Numbered from the stretch's first letter, positions 1 to 12,480 are shown. The stretch is 64,000 nt of DNA from Fasciolopsis buskii (GCA_008360955.1 LUCM01005711.1:108095-172094), one strand, 5' to 3'. Program-made: numbers and translations. Notes: generated by a model not told the origin, from the sequence alone.

Positions 1-372
1 GTAGACGTGTAACTCATGGGGTTTGATGGACGGGTACTGCAAGGCAGTCCAGCCACTAAGCAGAAGAACGATTAGGGTTTTCAACCAAAGCCTTTGGTTC
101 TGACAAGAACCTGACCGCAAGGCAGCGGGGTACAGCTGAGTGGGTGCTCATCTACTTGGATCAATTATTCTTCCACTGGTTTTTCCGACTGAGCTGCTAA
201 CTTAGATCAAACCCCTAGTGGGAGGACCAGGAGACTACTTCTTCGGCCTCTACCCATTGACCTTCTAGGCATGATTGGATATTCGGCTTGAGATAAGCCA
301 TACTGTATAGCTCGTTGGATCATGGAGGCACGCAATCCGTCACACCTCGTCAAAGTATAGTCTTGTGACAGT
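1..372 (-). mobile_element. RTE-type LINE fragment, 5' region (copy 1 of 3)
   Basis: This stretch matches, base by base with scattered substitutions, 31165-31334 plus 32182-32390 and also 54682-55060. In the 27.9-32.4 kb copy it sits upstream of the endonuclease and reverse transcriptase parts, so it is read as the 5' part of an RTE-like LINE lying on the minus strand. All three copies end together at a motif like GTCAAGGTGTAGT. The 3' side runs off the left edge of the window. A short minus-strand reading frame is partly conserved between this copy and the one near 32.3 kb (GLRASMI, GLSQAE, PIMP), which hints that the region once coded for protein; its product is unknown. Confidence 0.7.
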
Positions 373-1149
373 GACCGTGGGATTTGGTGTAAAAGTGTGA
401 CAGCTAGCCAATCAGAAGATAAATGTCCGAAACAAAAATTCGGTTGACTAATCGCCATAAAATAAAGAATAACTTAAAAAAATAAACGTTCCTACCGGAC
501 ATAGACATACGCAGCAATTTCAACCCCTCAGAATTTTGGGGACTTGACTGGTTCCACGACGGAGTCAAAGATGATCGGCCCGTAACTCGTTATTGACCGG
601 ATCTTTCTTCATCAGTATTCAACCGAGGTAAGATTAGGATTTTTTAAAAAGTTTATCCTAGAGGAATTAATGCGGAAAAAGATGTAGTTATTGATTCGGA
701 GCAGCATTCGGAAAGATCATCATGTGAAGGGTGATGAGGATCTTTGAGGACCTTTGGCGAAAATTTTTCACAGGCAATTATGCACTGGACGTATGACGTA
801 TGTACACATCAGCAAACGGGATGTAGGAAACACGATTAGTCAAGAGGGCAGAACGATATAACAGTTTTAAGCCTTTCTAATGTTTCAGAAAAACAATAAC
901 AGTTAGTTAAACGAACTAAGAAACAAAAGTAGAAATAACATCAGGTGTAACGCGTTACTGCCTGAGACTCCGGATTTGAAAAGATAGAGACCGTAGTTTG
1001 AACACAGTCGGTTGTATGCGAAATCCAGCGAAGGTCAGAGACCTCGTTGTATCAAACAGACTTGGTTCTGAAAACATTAGAAAGGTATAAAGGAAAGCTG
1101 AACCAGCAAGAACGTCTGGATGAGTTAAGTGGAGAACCATTCAGTTCTG
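373..1149. other. No gene recognised
   Basis: Short ORFs only, none with a recognisable domain or codon bias. No repeat shared with the rest of the window was seen. Confidence 0.5.
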
Positions 1150-1740
1150 AGAAGCTAACGATGTTCTGAAGGTCCAAAGATAGGCCACTCAGCTGATGCG
1201 GCAGGAGGCGCATTTGCATTATCCTGCAAATGCCTCAGCATGGCCGAGTGTGAGTGCCTCAGGCTCCGAATCGGCTACTTGCCCTGAATCCTTCACGAAA
1301 TGCTCCCAAATCACCGGCATCTCACATAGTCTCTGCTAATGAAGTCCTACGCCTTGCCTTCTCGTGGCAGAGGTGCTCCCACTAGTGCGAGGACGAAGAC
1401 GCATGCCTAATCCCCTCTACTGGGTTGACTGGTCCTTGATGATCGATCTAGGGGAGTTAGCTATGCTCTGATTCGAAACCAACCACGAGTAGCGTACGAA
1501 GCATGCGACTGTGCTCAGCAGCATCTGTGGTAAATGAGTGTACTGGGAACCCAAAATGTTTAGCGCCATCCGACGGGCCTATGAACTGAGCAAACAGTCA
1601 CCGATCCTCTGTGGGTTAAGTGACCCTCAGAGCATTCAGTTGCCTTGTGAGCTAGGCCATCTGGTCAAAGGCTCGAGGTAGGGTCCCTTAAGTTAACCTC
1701 CTACTTCGGTTTGGGCGACAGGATAGTCTCAAGCCTACAA
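1150..1740 (+). repeat. Unnamed dispersed repeat, copy A
   Basis: Reverse-complement similarity to 49490-50045 runs over more than 500 bases; weaker direct similarity is seen to 11960-12150 and 14440-14560. Shared landmarks include GCGAGGACGAAG, TTGACTGGTCCTTGAT and CCAAACCGAAG (on the other strand). No coding domain was recognised in either orientation. It is most likely a non-coding part of a retroelement, but the parent element is unknown. Confidence 0.65.
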
Positions 1741-3099
1741 AGAAATCATGAGTCCCAATGAATAGCCGATGACGTGGAGATTAAAAGTGGGCGAACTGGC
1801 ATATTTCCTTTTCTTTTCTCTTTCTCGTTCATTGTTGTCGTCCTTCGCTATGAATCCGATGACACAACCTTCAAAACGATTTATGGAAAATATAAGATGA
1901 AAGACAAATAAGTAATCAATTCAGTTGCATTGGTAAGAAAAGACTACATGTGACTCACCACTTCATGGGGACCTAATAGATTATAGGTAATCATTCCTCC
2001 GATGGTTATTTTCCCCATTATTTCATAGCTCGTTGAAACCAATTCAACCTTCCATAGAAATGACGGAATGATCCATGTTAGCAGTCAGCCAGGTTTTTTG
2101 TGTGCATACTACACGCTTGTTCCAATCACTGCATGAGTTCAGCATGTGCGACAGGTCAGTCATTTCCTTAACGGACAGTGCACGTGAGTTCTGATTATCG
2201 ATGGAAGTCATTTTGTTGATTAATATGGAATTGGGGTCAGCTTGCCATTGTCTGCGTTTCTTCGGGCAATCAGGTCTCGGATGTGAACATTCAACAAAGT
2301 GTGAACACCCGCAGTCCATAGTGCGAGATTCACTTGAGCAATAGCTACGAGCAGTTAATAACAGACAGTGACAGCGGATAACAATCGGACATCGATGTAA
2401 CTTAGCCAGTCGAGGCTTGCTCCTCTTAATGTAAAACTGGAGATGTAGGCGAGCATGCTTCTAGTGCTTTTTATGGTCAGAGTTCATCTATCGTAATTTT
2501 ATCATTTATTCATGTTTTGCGCACTTCTTTTTTTCTAGGAGCATCTCCAATTGTTTTATGCACTTTAGACCCCCCAGTCCCCCGAATACTGCTTTCAAAC
2601 TACAAATGATTTCAACCGTCTTAGAACTTTCCGGAAGAATACTCTCTGATATTTTGCCCATTCTTCTGCTTTTAATTCGATTTCTACTGAAAATGAAGTA
2701 AATACTGTCATCCACAGCTTTGTGTATCGTTAGGAACTCAGTATGAGGAGCTTCAAAATACTATTCCAAACGACAGACTGTTAAATGCAGATGTTGCCGA
2801 ACAGCTGGAAGAATATTCTTTGAAACCCTCCTGTACCTGAAAATGGTAACCAAAAAGCCATCGTTCTTAACATGTCCTCATATGAATTGCATTGTCTAAC
2901 AACTAAGTAAATCCATCTCATACCAACTAATCGAGCTCTGTAGGTCATGTCCAAAGCCTTTGTCGTACTCAGGCTACCTACAGAGGAGTCATCTATCAGT
3001 AGGAGTTGATTGGTGTACACTAGCGGCCCGTGGCCGTGCAAGTCAGTGACGGATAGGTGCAACATCACGTAGTGAAGTTCAAACAATCGTTGAGAGTCT
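1741..3099. other. No gene recognised
   Basis: The longest ORF (2044-2319, minus, 91 aa) has several cysteines but no finger spacing that I can assign. No exon encoding YY1 fingers 1 or 2 was found here. Confidence 0.5.
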
Positions 3100-3234
3100 A
3101 CCCGGTAGTGTAATAGCCAAAGCGTTCGGCTCAAAATCGTTCGTCCCGGGTTCGTGTCCCCGCTCGAGTGTAGTGGATATGCCCTGCCGATGATCCTTAA
3201 CAAGGATAAAATGACTATACAGGGCTTCCATGGT
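3100..3234 (+). repeat. tRNA-derived SINE, family 3, copy 1
   Basis: A polymerase III A-box-like stretch (TAGTGTAATAGCC) is followed by a B box (GGGTTCGTGTCCC, 3148-3160). The tail (GTGGATATGCCCTGC, GATGATCCTTAACAAGGAT) recurs at 42041-42155 and, reversed, at 47375-47512. The shared tail after the tRNA-like head marks a SINE rather than a tRNA gene. Confidence 0.65.
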
Positions 3235-3689
3235 TTCCTAATAGCGAGTTGAACGTTTATGCCAAATAGTGAATTGTTTCATAAAAAATCCACACAGCCA
3301 TTTGGGAAATCCGATGGCTTCTACTTCTAGGTAACAAAAATGTATGGGCTCGTTTAGGTTGAGTAGACCAGATTCTTGTCGGGTTGTATGAGAACCTAAT
3401 TTTGCCCCGAGTCCTGCCTGATTCCGAAATCGGAAAAATGGGTAATGTAACCTGCATGGAGTATAGTCCCAAAACGGTTTTGGTTGCCGGAAGCGGAGTT
3501 GGTGTCTGAAGCGATGGGCTATTGCCAACGCGTTTTTCTGACATGCTTCACATCGCACTACTTGCTAAATTTCAAGCAGCAAACCTGTAAAACGAACATT
3601 TTACGCCAGTGTGGGTTCGGATTTTCATGTCGCCGTGCAATGAACTCGGACGGTCACTAAAACTGCTCGGATAACTCATTGGCTCCCGG

Positions 3690-3900
3690 GATTGACCAAG
3701 ATTATTAAGCATTTTTCTGTCCCAAAAGATTATAGATTCGAATCCCAGGTCTGTCAGTTACTTCGGCGGTAGATAGTAATTCGCTATCCCCCAACTAGTC
3801 ACCACCCCTTACCTGTCGACACCGTAGGTGGTTTTGTGCCACTCCCAGTTTCAGGGTCATTCTTGCCGGCCCCCCTCGTGTATTGGGCCCCGGGGGATAA
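3690..3900 (+). repeat. tRNA-derived SINE, family 2, copy 1
   Basis: A B-box-like motif (GATTCGAATCC, 3735-3745) is followed by a tail shared with 59150-59345: a CTCCCAGTTTCAGGGTCA-type block and then CCGG and a GGG-rich end. The head is too worn for an A box to be sure. Confidence 0.5.
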
Positions 3901-4284
3901 TGGACATATCCCTTCTAGTAATAAAAAAAATGCATTTAGTTTACGCCGTCAACGGAAATTCCACTTACGAGCTACTAGTTCGATTCATTCAGGCCGAATC
4001 TTATGAAATAAGCCTTCCTTGTTCGAATGAACGATGCAGAGAGAAAGAGCAATATCCACAATGTTACCTCTGTAAGATAGTTAGCCGTTATTTGTCATTG
4101 CTGATTTCCTTTTAGAGCTCCTTTTTTTGAAGCTGCTTGTTTGATATCATCACAACGCTGAATTGGACTTAAGCTATTTATTTGGAAGTACCTTTTTACT
4201 CCGAATCTAGCGACAAATTTATCTTTACCTGTAATTACTTCATTCACTGTTAACCTGTTCATGGTTTTGTTCACTTGATTTTAG

Positions 4285-4719
<435 letters not shown>

Positions 4720-5668
4720 TGATTGTTTGCTTGTAGGTTGTGGTCATACGGTATCTCAGGCTTGTTTTGTCCAGGTGCACAAGGAAAAGCTATCTTTGTC
4801 CACCCTACTCCGTTAGTTCTGTATTGTTTTTTAACTTGTTTATTCTAATTCGAGTGACGTGAATTTAGTTGCTTTCGCTCCACGTAATTTGATTAGTCTT
4901 TAAAAATCTAAACAGCACCAGATAGCAAACAGTCAATGGAATACAAAGCGGACCAAGAACTGAGCAGTGTCGGTCCCTGTTACTTCAGCTTAGACGTGTT
5001 TTGTTGTCTTTTCATTGGATTAAAAACTATCTTGTAAATTACGAATAATCGCTTTGTTTATTTACTGCGTTATAGTGCACGATGTTTCTGACAAGTCACG
5101 GTAGCCATCGAGAGTGAGTTAATGGTTTACGGCGGCAAGACCTTGACTCAGTCCATCCGCCTTTGAAGTACACGATGGTGATCACCGGACTGTACTTGTG
5201 GATGGAATGTCATCAAATTTTTCTGCTTGAAGTTTTGTCACGTAGAACCGGCCGTATGTCTCTAGATGTTGCATAGCCTTGCCCACACGATGGAGCAATT
5301 CCATTGTTTTGTGGTTGGTGAATCAAGCACTGTTTTCGTCCACGGTCTAGTCGTAGATAAATCCTTCTCTGTATCCAATCACCGTATCATTCTCTTAGTA
5401 TTGACTTTCTCAGTTTGCTGAGTTTATCGATCTTTCGACCGGCTTTCCGAGTCATTGCTGTCGCTTTGTAAAATAGATTAAGTAGCTGTCGGAAAACGCG
5501 GTTATGTAAAAACTAAAATCTAAGGTGGGATCTCCTGAATTCGCTCCATATGGCCCTCGGGACAATCCGTTACTTGAAGGAGGAAAGCGGAATTCGACTC
5601 AATCTGTTGTGCACTTCTGTAGCGCTGCCTCTCGATGTAGGATGTACCAGAGGAGTTACAATCTCTTT

Positions 5669-5672
<4 letters not shown>

Positions 5673-5706
<34 letters not shown>
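5673..5706. repeat. (AT)n microsatellite, left flank of the Penelope-like element
   Basis: About 17 uninterrupted AT units directly abutting the first recognisable retroelement codon. A matching tract lies at the other end of the element (7502-7521). Confidence 0.95.
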
Positions 5707-5708
<2 letters not shown>

Positions 5709-6802
5709 AAGCTGTAAAAGCACTCCAGAAAAATCGAGAAATAGTCATACTTCCCACAGACAAAGGTAATGCAATAGTAGTGCTCGACAATGCTAAATAC
5801 CAAGCGAAGATGAAAATATTACTGGATGATAACGAGATCTACCAACCAGTGAAAGGAAATCCAGTCAAAGAACTTCGAGCCAAAATCAACAAAAAACTGA
5901 ACTCTTTGAAAAAAAGCAAGAAAATCAGCGATGAACAGTACAACCAAATAAAGCCTACAGAGGGACCCGTCCCCAGGATATATGGACTTCCTAAAGTCCA
6001 TAAACCGGGGGTGCCGCTTAGACCCATTGTCGCAACGACAACAGCACCAAACTATCAGCTAGCGAAGTACCTTTTCCGTCTCCTACGCCCATGCCTGCCA
6101 CAGGACCAAAACGACATGGAGAGTTCTGCCACATTCCTGGAACAAATCAGAGACCTCAAGTTAGAAGCAAACTAAGCTATGGTCTCATTCGACGTCACAT
6201 CACTGTTCACAAATATTCCAAGGCAAATGGCACTGGACAGCATGCGCCAACTTATGGAGAAGGACTCCAACTTATCAGATAGAACAGCAATGTCCAAGGA
6301 CGATATAATGCATTTGATAGAATTGTGCATGGAAATATACCTACAGTTCAATGGGACGGTATATAAACAAATAAGAGGAACGCCCATGGGATCACCCCTA
6401 TCAGGCTTGTTAGCAGATGCAACCATGAAACAATTCGAGACAAAGGCATTCGAAACAAACCGCCCACGCTTACGGATCAGATATGTTGATGATACATTTG
6501 TTGTGTTAGAAAAAACAGAAATGGACCAATTTCATCAACACCTAAACGCGATAGTGCCCAGCATCAAATTCACCAGGGAGGAGGAAAAAGACTCGGCTCT
6601 ACCGTTTCTCGACGTACTAATTATGAGACAACCAAACGGGAGCATAGAGACAACCGTCTACAGAAAACCGACGACGACGGACCGCATACTCAATTTCAAA
6701 AGCAACCATCCAACCTGCCACCTAAAGAGCTGTGTGCGTACCCTGTTCCATCGAGCCGACACACTGCAGTACACAGCACCTACCGGAACAAGAGCAATCT
6801 AG
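5707..6802 (+). pseudogene. Penelope-like reverse transcriptase, broken
   Basis: The frame opens within the N-terminal part of the enzyme (LPTDKGNAIVVLD, then GLPKVHKPGVPLRPI, typical of Penelope-type RTs). One TAA at 6173-6175 interrupts it just before VSFDVTSLFTNIP, the first catalytic aspartate motif. Downstream in the same frame come RGTPMGSPLSGLLAD, the catalytic YVDD (6482-6493), LPFLDVLI and the thumb-like TVYRKPTTTDRIL. The frame is lost near 6760-6800, where the continuation (HCSTQHLPEQEQSRL) moves to another frame. All RT core motifs are readable, so the copy is old but only lightly damaged. Confidence 0.9.
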
Positions 6803-7361
6803 GTTGTTCACGTTATTTGCGGTCAATGGATATCCAAAGTCTTTCATCAACGCTTGTATTCGCAGAAGGCAGAGGGCAAACACAAAGAGGACCAGATCGA
6901 TCGTGGTACTTCCATACATACGGGGAGTATCCGAAGCGGTCGAACGCATCCTACGTCCACTAGATATCACAATCGCCCACAGACCGACCGGCACCCTGAG
7001 ATCTGTTCTATTCAACGGAAAAGATCGCGTCGACCAGCACGACCAGTCAGGGGTAGTTTATGCCATTCCGTGCCTCGGATGTGACAAACAGTATGTCGGT
7101 GAGACAAGCAAACAATTACGCACACGCTTGCACGAACATAGCTTAGCCCTACGACGCGCTGACCCACACTCGCAGATATGGAACCACTGTGCACAAACAG
7201 GCCATGAGGTCAACATCAACAACGCAAAGGTAGTCAGCCGGGCAAACAGAAAGGGGGAGCGACTGATTCTTGAAGCCCTCCACTCGAATAACTCGTTCAA
7301 TCGGCTTGTGGAGATTGACAAACATTACGTCATCTTAACAAGACCCGGATGCAGAATATAG
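6800..7361 (+). pseudogene. Penelope-like GIY-YIG endonuclease domain
   Basis: Continuation of the retroelement protein after the frameshift. A linker (LPYIRGVSEAVERIL) is followed by a GIY-YIG nuclease fold: VVYAIPC corresponds to the GIY strand, YVGET to the YIG strand, and RTRLHEH to the helix with the catalytic arginine. A conserved acidic position is plausible in GERLILEALHS. The CLGCDKQ loop between the two strands has the cysteine pair often found in Penelope-type endonucleases. The frame ends at a TAG at 7359-7361. The domain nicks DNA to prime reverse transcription in intact relatives; here it is cut off from its start by frame damage. Confidence 0.88.
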
Positions 7362-7419
7362 AGACAAACAGACGGACAGTGCACAAGACCGAACGGAACT
7401 AGCGATCCCATTCAATCAC

Positions 7420-7485
7420 TCATTCACGTTTGACAACGAGTCCTAGTTTGGATCGAAACGTCACGATAAACGTATTAACTCAGTG
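7420..7485 (+). ncRNA. Possible decayed hammerhead ribozyme in the Penelope tail
   Basis: Penelope-like elements are known to carry hammerhead motifs in their terminal regions. Here GA-GUCC (7438-7443), a 6-nt loop, GGAU and C-GAAAC (7450-7459) resemble stem II plus the GAAA core. CGU and ACG around 7459-7472 could form a 3-bp stem III followed by UA as a cleavage site. The CUGANGA core is imperfect (UUGACAACGA, extra bases) and stem I pairs poorly, so activity is doubtful. Confidence 0.4.
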
Positions 7486-7501
7486 TACGCCTTCTCAACT
7501 C

Positions 7502-7521
7502 TATATATATATATATATATA
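7502..7521. repeat. (TA)n microsatellite, right flank of the Penelope-like element
   Basis: About ten TA units directly after the element's 3' tail; the partner tract is at 5673-5706. Confidence 0.93.
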
Positions 7522-8088
7522 AAGATAAGTCCAATGTGTTGAACTCTATGGGTTCATTTAATTTGGTCGGTTAACCGGTATTCTCCAAATGAAGTCTACG
7601 AGCTTCGTGACCCATCTGGTAAAGTACATGCGGTACCAAGGCGTCTATGGTGTCCAGTTGGAAATTCGAATTCCGCCGACGCTAAAGATATCAAGCCCTA
7701 TCGAGTGAAAGTGAGAGTGAGAATCTCTCGATTATCAGAAAGCGTGACTATGTTTTCTAGCCTTCGGCTATGTGTTAGTCTGAGTGGTCAAGAGTAAAGT
7801 GAACTTTTTTTAACTAAACATAGCCATTGGTTTAGTTCGCATTATGTTGCCGTTTCAGACTATCAGGACCAACAGTTCACACGTGATCTGATCTCTCATG
7901 GAGTGACTCAATCAAAAACGGATTTATCTTACTTTAGGCCGGAGCTGCTAAACGACAACTTCACTGGTATTTTTAAAGCCGTATGCCGTTCAGGGTCAAT
8001 GAACGGTTAATATTTTTGACGTTTCATTCACTTCTATGCGATCTCCCTCATTCTTTCCCATTCTCTCTGCTGTCTGTTATTGTTACAG

Positions 8089-8788
8089 GACTCCAGAAAA
8101 TCTTTATCCTGTAACAGATGGGAGTTGGTCATTTTTGTCGAATTCGAATACTGGTGCATCAAATTCGTCACCGGATTCGGGCTTGTCGTTCCCATCTACC
8201 CCACCCGGTGTTCTCACACTGACTACCACGCGTTCACCTGTCCCGGATAATCGACGTCTTCCCGTGCGGTCTTCTGTCACAGATGCTTCACACATCAATC
8301 CGCGATCTTATACAACTAATTCACTCGTCTCTCTGGTCACGGTCGCTTCGTCACACCACATCAGTCAGATTTCACACCGTGTGGAGGATAATCACGCGTC
8401 CTTTGAAATCCCACAATCACTATTGCCGGTCGCGAACCGCAACGAATCGGTTCAGCAGACTGATTGCAATCCCGATCTGACGGCAAAACCCGACTTGGAT
8501 TGCCCCAGTTATACTTCTGTTCCAGTCAAAACCGAACAATCCGTGACTTTGGCGTCCTCGCCCAAACGTCGTCCGCGTCTTCGCGGTCTTTCCCATCGCT
8601 CCTCATCGAATCGTGTGATTACTCGCTCTCTTCCATCTGCAAATTCGATACGCCAACATTCAAATCGCCGCCATTCATCAGGGCAGTCAGTAACTCGTTC
8701 CTACTCAACGCGTGCCAAAACTCGCTTGTTACGCAACGGGAATGTCAACACTCGCAAACACGCTTCTGTGCGGTTTAAAAAAACTTGA
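8089..8788 (+). CDS. YY1: YY1-type factor, last exon (C-terminal extension)
   Basis: Terminal coding exon of the YY1-type gene. The acceptor TGTTACAG at 8081-8088 joins in phase with the exon at 4285-4697 to give DSG-TPENLYP. The two exons together encode 370 residues, ending in a TGA at 8786-8788. This part has no known fold by eye: Ser/Thr/Asn/Pro-rich first, then a strongly basic tail rich in Arg, Ser and Lys (KRRPRLRGLSHRSSS, RAKTRLLR, VRFKKT). Vertebrate YY1 ends soon after finger 4, so more than 300 residues beyond the fingers is a marked difference. The tail looks disordered; it may bind nucleic acid or act as a nuclear localisation signal, but that is inference. Codon usage and the lack of stops over 233 codons support real coding. 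Confidence 0.85.
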
Positions 8789-9157
8789 TTCCCCTCCCGA
8801 TTTTTTTCCGCTATCTCTCTTTCGAATCCTTTAGTACTCAGATGACAGGATTTTCCCATCAGTCTCGTCTCATATGACTTCCTTCAGTTTCTCTTCGAAA
8901 ACTGTGATTGATGTGGTCTATATTTTACACCTTTGTTATTTGTTGTCTCATGTGCTCTGTTGACTTCGGATTGCCAGAAATTTTCTTTCCATTTTTCACA
9001 TTTTAGGACAAAGATCGCACTGTAATCAGTGTCTCTGATATAACTTCTCGGAACATTATTATTGTTGTTGTTATTGTTGTCACTTGTGTTGTTCTTATGG
9101 CTGCTTTCTTAACCGTAGTTTTTATCGCGATCTTTTCGCTGCAAATTCAGCAGTATG

Positions 9158-9163
9158 AATAAA
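9158..9163 (+). promoter_or_regulatory. Poly(A) signal AATAAA of the YY1-type gene
   Basis: Canonical hexamer about 370 bp after the stop codon, downstream of a T-rich region that includes GTT/ATT repeats (about 9053-9090). Other sites further downstream cannot be excluded. Confidence 0.55.
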
Positions 9164-11959
9164 TCTGTGAAAATTGTAAACATTCTTTGTCATCCTTTTT
9201 CTCAAGTGCGTTTGCATTTTGCACAGCTACTAGTCTCCTCTGTCTCACCATAGCTCGATATCTTCGAGTTTTTTTGTCCTATTCTCGCACCTACTTAATC
9301 TCTTGTTTCTGTTTGTATTGCTTAGCACACTTTGCGCAAACATCCTGACAACGGTCCGCATCTAGTTGACTTCATTCAACTTCCATAATCACATGTTTGT
9401 TGTTGCACGACGGCCTATGGCCGCCCCGTTGTTCGCCCATAAATTATCTTCAAATCATATACCTTTTAGTCAGACTGCATTTTACCCAGTTTTATGTATT
9501 CGGCCCCTCTTCGTACGCACTGTAAGTTGATTTCAACTACCGCCGCGTTGTTCGGGTACTATGTATCGTCGGATAATACTTTGTTCGCCAGGCTATTCGT
9601 AATTACGGTCGCCTCCAAAATCCTGACTTCACACTGTGCAATATTTTCCAGTGGTCTCGCGCATATTGTTGTTATGTTCTTTAATCTTACTTTTCCCAAT
9701 CTGATGATGTTTACGGATAGTACTTTTTCTGCTAGATAGGTATCAACCTCCCCCGCTGTGTCTAGGTGCCATGAACTAATCTTTATTTCATTTGTTTCTT
9801 TGTGGTTTTGATCTCCTTGAAGTTTGTTACTTATAACCGGTCCATTTCGTCGTACGCTAAAATGATAACCCTCGATTCCTGACTTTTTTGTGTCTATTTA
9901 CGCACGTACGTTTCGCATGTCTAGTCCTGTACACGTCTTACGTATGTAGCACGATCATGTTCCTGATTTACCCTATCACGATTCTAATCTGATGTACTTT
10001 CTTGCTCTTTTCACCTTGTATCGGAAAGCATTCTATCATACCTCATTACTAATAAGCACCTTCTTATTCAGCTTGAACAAATAGGCTCACCTATATGTGC
10101 GCATGTCCGTGACATTTCGCATTTCCGCTTAAACTTGTCACGTTTCTTCCTGACTTTTTGACAGTTCGCTTATTCAATCACTCACTTGCGTAACGCTTCT
10201 TATTACAAGGGTCCACCTCTTTCTGTTTAACCTTCCCTGTTCTTCTTTCTGTCCTGACTTCTCTTCTAGGTTGTTTCAACGGCAAAACTCAAAATCACAT
10301 GGTTCATTTACTCTAATCAATGCACAGAGTTGGATTTCGTGCTCGCATGCGTTTGAATCTGCTGTGGTCCATTCGAACAATTACTATCTTTATTTAAGAA
10401 TATAGAACACAAAAGAGTACCTTTCCACACCATTTTTTTCACGGGTCTCTTCAGTACATGGAATATCCTCGTCGAGACTAGTGATGGGTGATCCTGTTCT
10501 CCGCGAAAATGTTTTAGCTGTTATCGTAGTTCTCTCTCGTCGTGTTTTATTGTCTGCTAGTAGTAAATGCTCTCTCCAACCCCGATTGGTAAATGTTCAT
10601 TAGTTAGCAGGACGAATTTTGCGTGCTCAGTGTACTAAGCACAGGCCTGCATTTTTTTAGGGCTCCAGTTGTTCCCGATGTACATTAACTAGTGTATTAC
10701 TTGATTTGAAAATATTCTGGGAATGAATACGGTGATCGGGAACTAGGCAGGAGAGGCGCGTGGACCTGGAGGTGAGACAGTGGAAAGATAGCTGGATTGG
10801 GTACGGAATGGAGTTTATCGGGACGACACAACAATTTGATAGTGTTTGGTGACTTGCCTCCAACGTCTAAAGGGTACAGTCATGCCTGACGGGTGAACCA
10901 ATAGGGGCTAGACGAAGTCTAGTCCGAAATATTCACTTGTCTGGATTCTGCGTGACCAATAACTAAGAATAATACTAGACTATCATTCGCGCAATGTCCC
11001 TCAAAGGTGCCTGGTTCTTGTGTCAACTCGGATCCCACGCGTCTGTGCTTACCAGAATCTTAGCGAAAAGATGCAGTGCATTGTGAAAAGAAATTTGTTT
11101 AGAATTTAGTACCGCTTATGACAGCGGTTACGGCCCCGACCACTAACGGCTAGCAGTCCACCGAATGATACTGCAAACACTTCGTCCCAAGTTTTTTAGA
11201 GTATTTTGCAAACTGGAGATTTGCTAAACTCCTCATCAGCGTATCCTTCGTTTCAAATAGTCTCGATTATTTGTGATTGGGGTTATGTCCTGTGGCCTCA
11301 TCCAGTTTGGTTTTTACGACTCAGCCTTGCATTGGCGTGCATTTTTTCTCTTACTAATACCACCGTGTATACTCAATAAATGGATAGTGAGAAGTAAGTA
11401 AAGGCAATTATATCAACGACGATATTTTGTATCCAGCATCCCACTGGTTGATAAATTCAGCCGCATTCTAAAGTCCACGGGTATCCCATGGTCGTCGACC
11501 TGAGAATCTGAATGAACCTACACGAGCCAATACACTGGTTGGGATTATCATATTTTTTCAGCCGTCCATTGACCCCACACATACTTCAATCATCACCTGC
11601 CTTGGTATGCAATGTACATCGAGAGAGTCGGTCTAGGCACTTATTCAACTCTTAAGATTGAACTCTGGGAGGTTAGTACCCAGTTTCATGCACGCGTTAC
11701 TAACAAGTCCCACTATATTCTGACAATGCTACAAAGACATCGGTGCTAAAACACTGACGGTCCTCGGATTCCTGTTGTCTTCAGCGCACATGTTTTGAGC
11801 CACATAGCAGAGCTGATTCTGTCTCTGCAAAGCAAACTCGACCTTTAGCCGGATGTCTCGTCGAGGCCACAAGTATCTCAAATTGGCAAACAATTTAGTC
11901 GTCCTTATTCTCGAGGCCGCTTCACCGGATGCCCGATTGCTTGGTGTGGTGCAACTACT
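9164..11959. other. No gene recognised
   Basis: T-rich sequence up to about 10.6 kb, then ordinary intergenic sequence. ORFs are short and carry no domain. Confidence 0.5.
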
Positions 11960-12150
11960 TAGGAAGCTAACATTATCTTCACCTAATTATTGTTCGTGGG
12001 TGATTGACTCAGGCTCCAAGTTTGCTGCTCACCCTGAAAACCCGTCGGAATTTTCCTAAATGGTCTCAGATGGTGCCACACCCACTAGTTTGCGAGGACG
12101 AAGTCGAATGCCTGGCGCTGTCTACCGTGTTGACCGATCCTTGGTGGCCA
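11960..12150 (+). repeat. Unnamed dispersed repeat, copy B (partial)
   Basis: Direct similarity to 1150-1440: AGGAAGCTAAC, a CAGGCTCC block, CACTAGTTTGCGAGGACGAAG and TTGACCGATCCTTGG in the same order. Confidence 0.5.
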
Positions 12151-12299
12151 GTTTCAATGAGACCAGCGGATTACGTGATCCAAGGATCCTTGCAGAATGC
12201 CTCATCAGTCTGGAAGGTCAATTCGTAGAATCCTGACGAAGTAGTCCATTTGAGCTGGCAACTCGGTCAGTAAAGTCATTAGAATAATCTATCCAAGAA

Positions 12300-12480
12300 A
12301 ATAGGCTTCTACTCTCCGGTCCTCCGTGGGCAGGTCAGGCGATTGCTATCGTGGTGTTTCAAATTGATGGCCGTCGGCTAGGATCTTCCCATCGCCCCTT
12401 AATCCTGCCCGGTAGCCCTCTGTTGATCGTGGCTCATTTCCTGAGAATGATATACTTTCCAATTTCATTAATAAAGGAAT
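12300..12480 (+). repeat. tRNA-derived SINE, family 1, worn copy
   Basis: The tail (GGTAGCCCTCTGTTGATCG, then TTCATTAATAAAGGAA) matches the tails at 48.9 and 53.1 kb. The tRNA-like head is nearly gone. Confidence 0.5.

Larger units (their letters stand above)
5707..7501 (+). mobile_element. Penelope-like retroelement, 5'-truncated and broken
   Basis: The element is seen as reverse transcriptase, then GIY-YIG endonuclease, then a 140-bp 3' tail, the order typical of Penelope-like elements. It lies in the same orientation as the host gene, inside its intron. It begins abruptly in coding sequence beside one (TA)n tract and ends beside another. The protein-coding part is interrupted by an in-frame stop (6173-6175) and a frameshift near 6760-6800, so this copy is not expected to be mobile. 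The missing N-terminus indicates 5' truncation on insertion. Confidence 0.9.

Noticed and set aside
3828..4115. 95-aa frame just upstream of the YY1 exon
   Set aside because: It overlaps a SINE and shows no zinc-finger residues, so it is not the missing YY1 exon.
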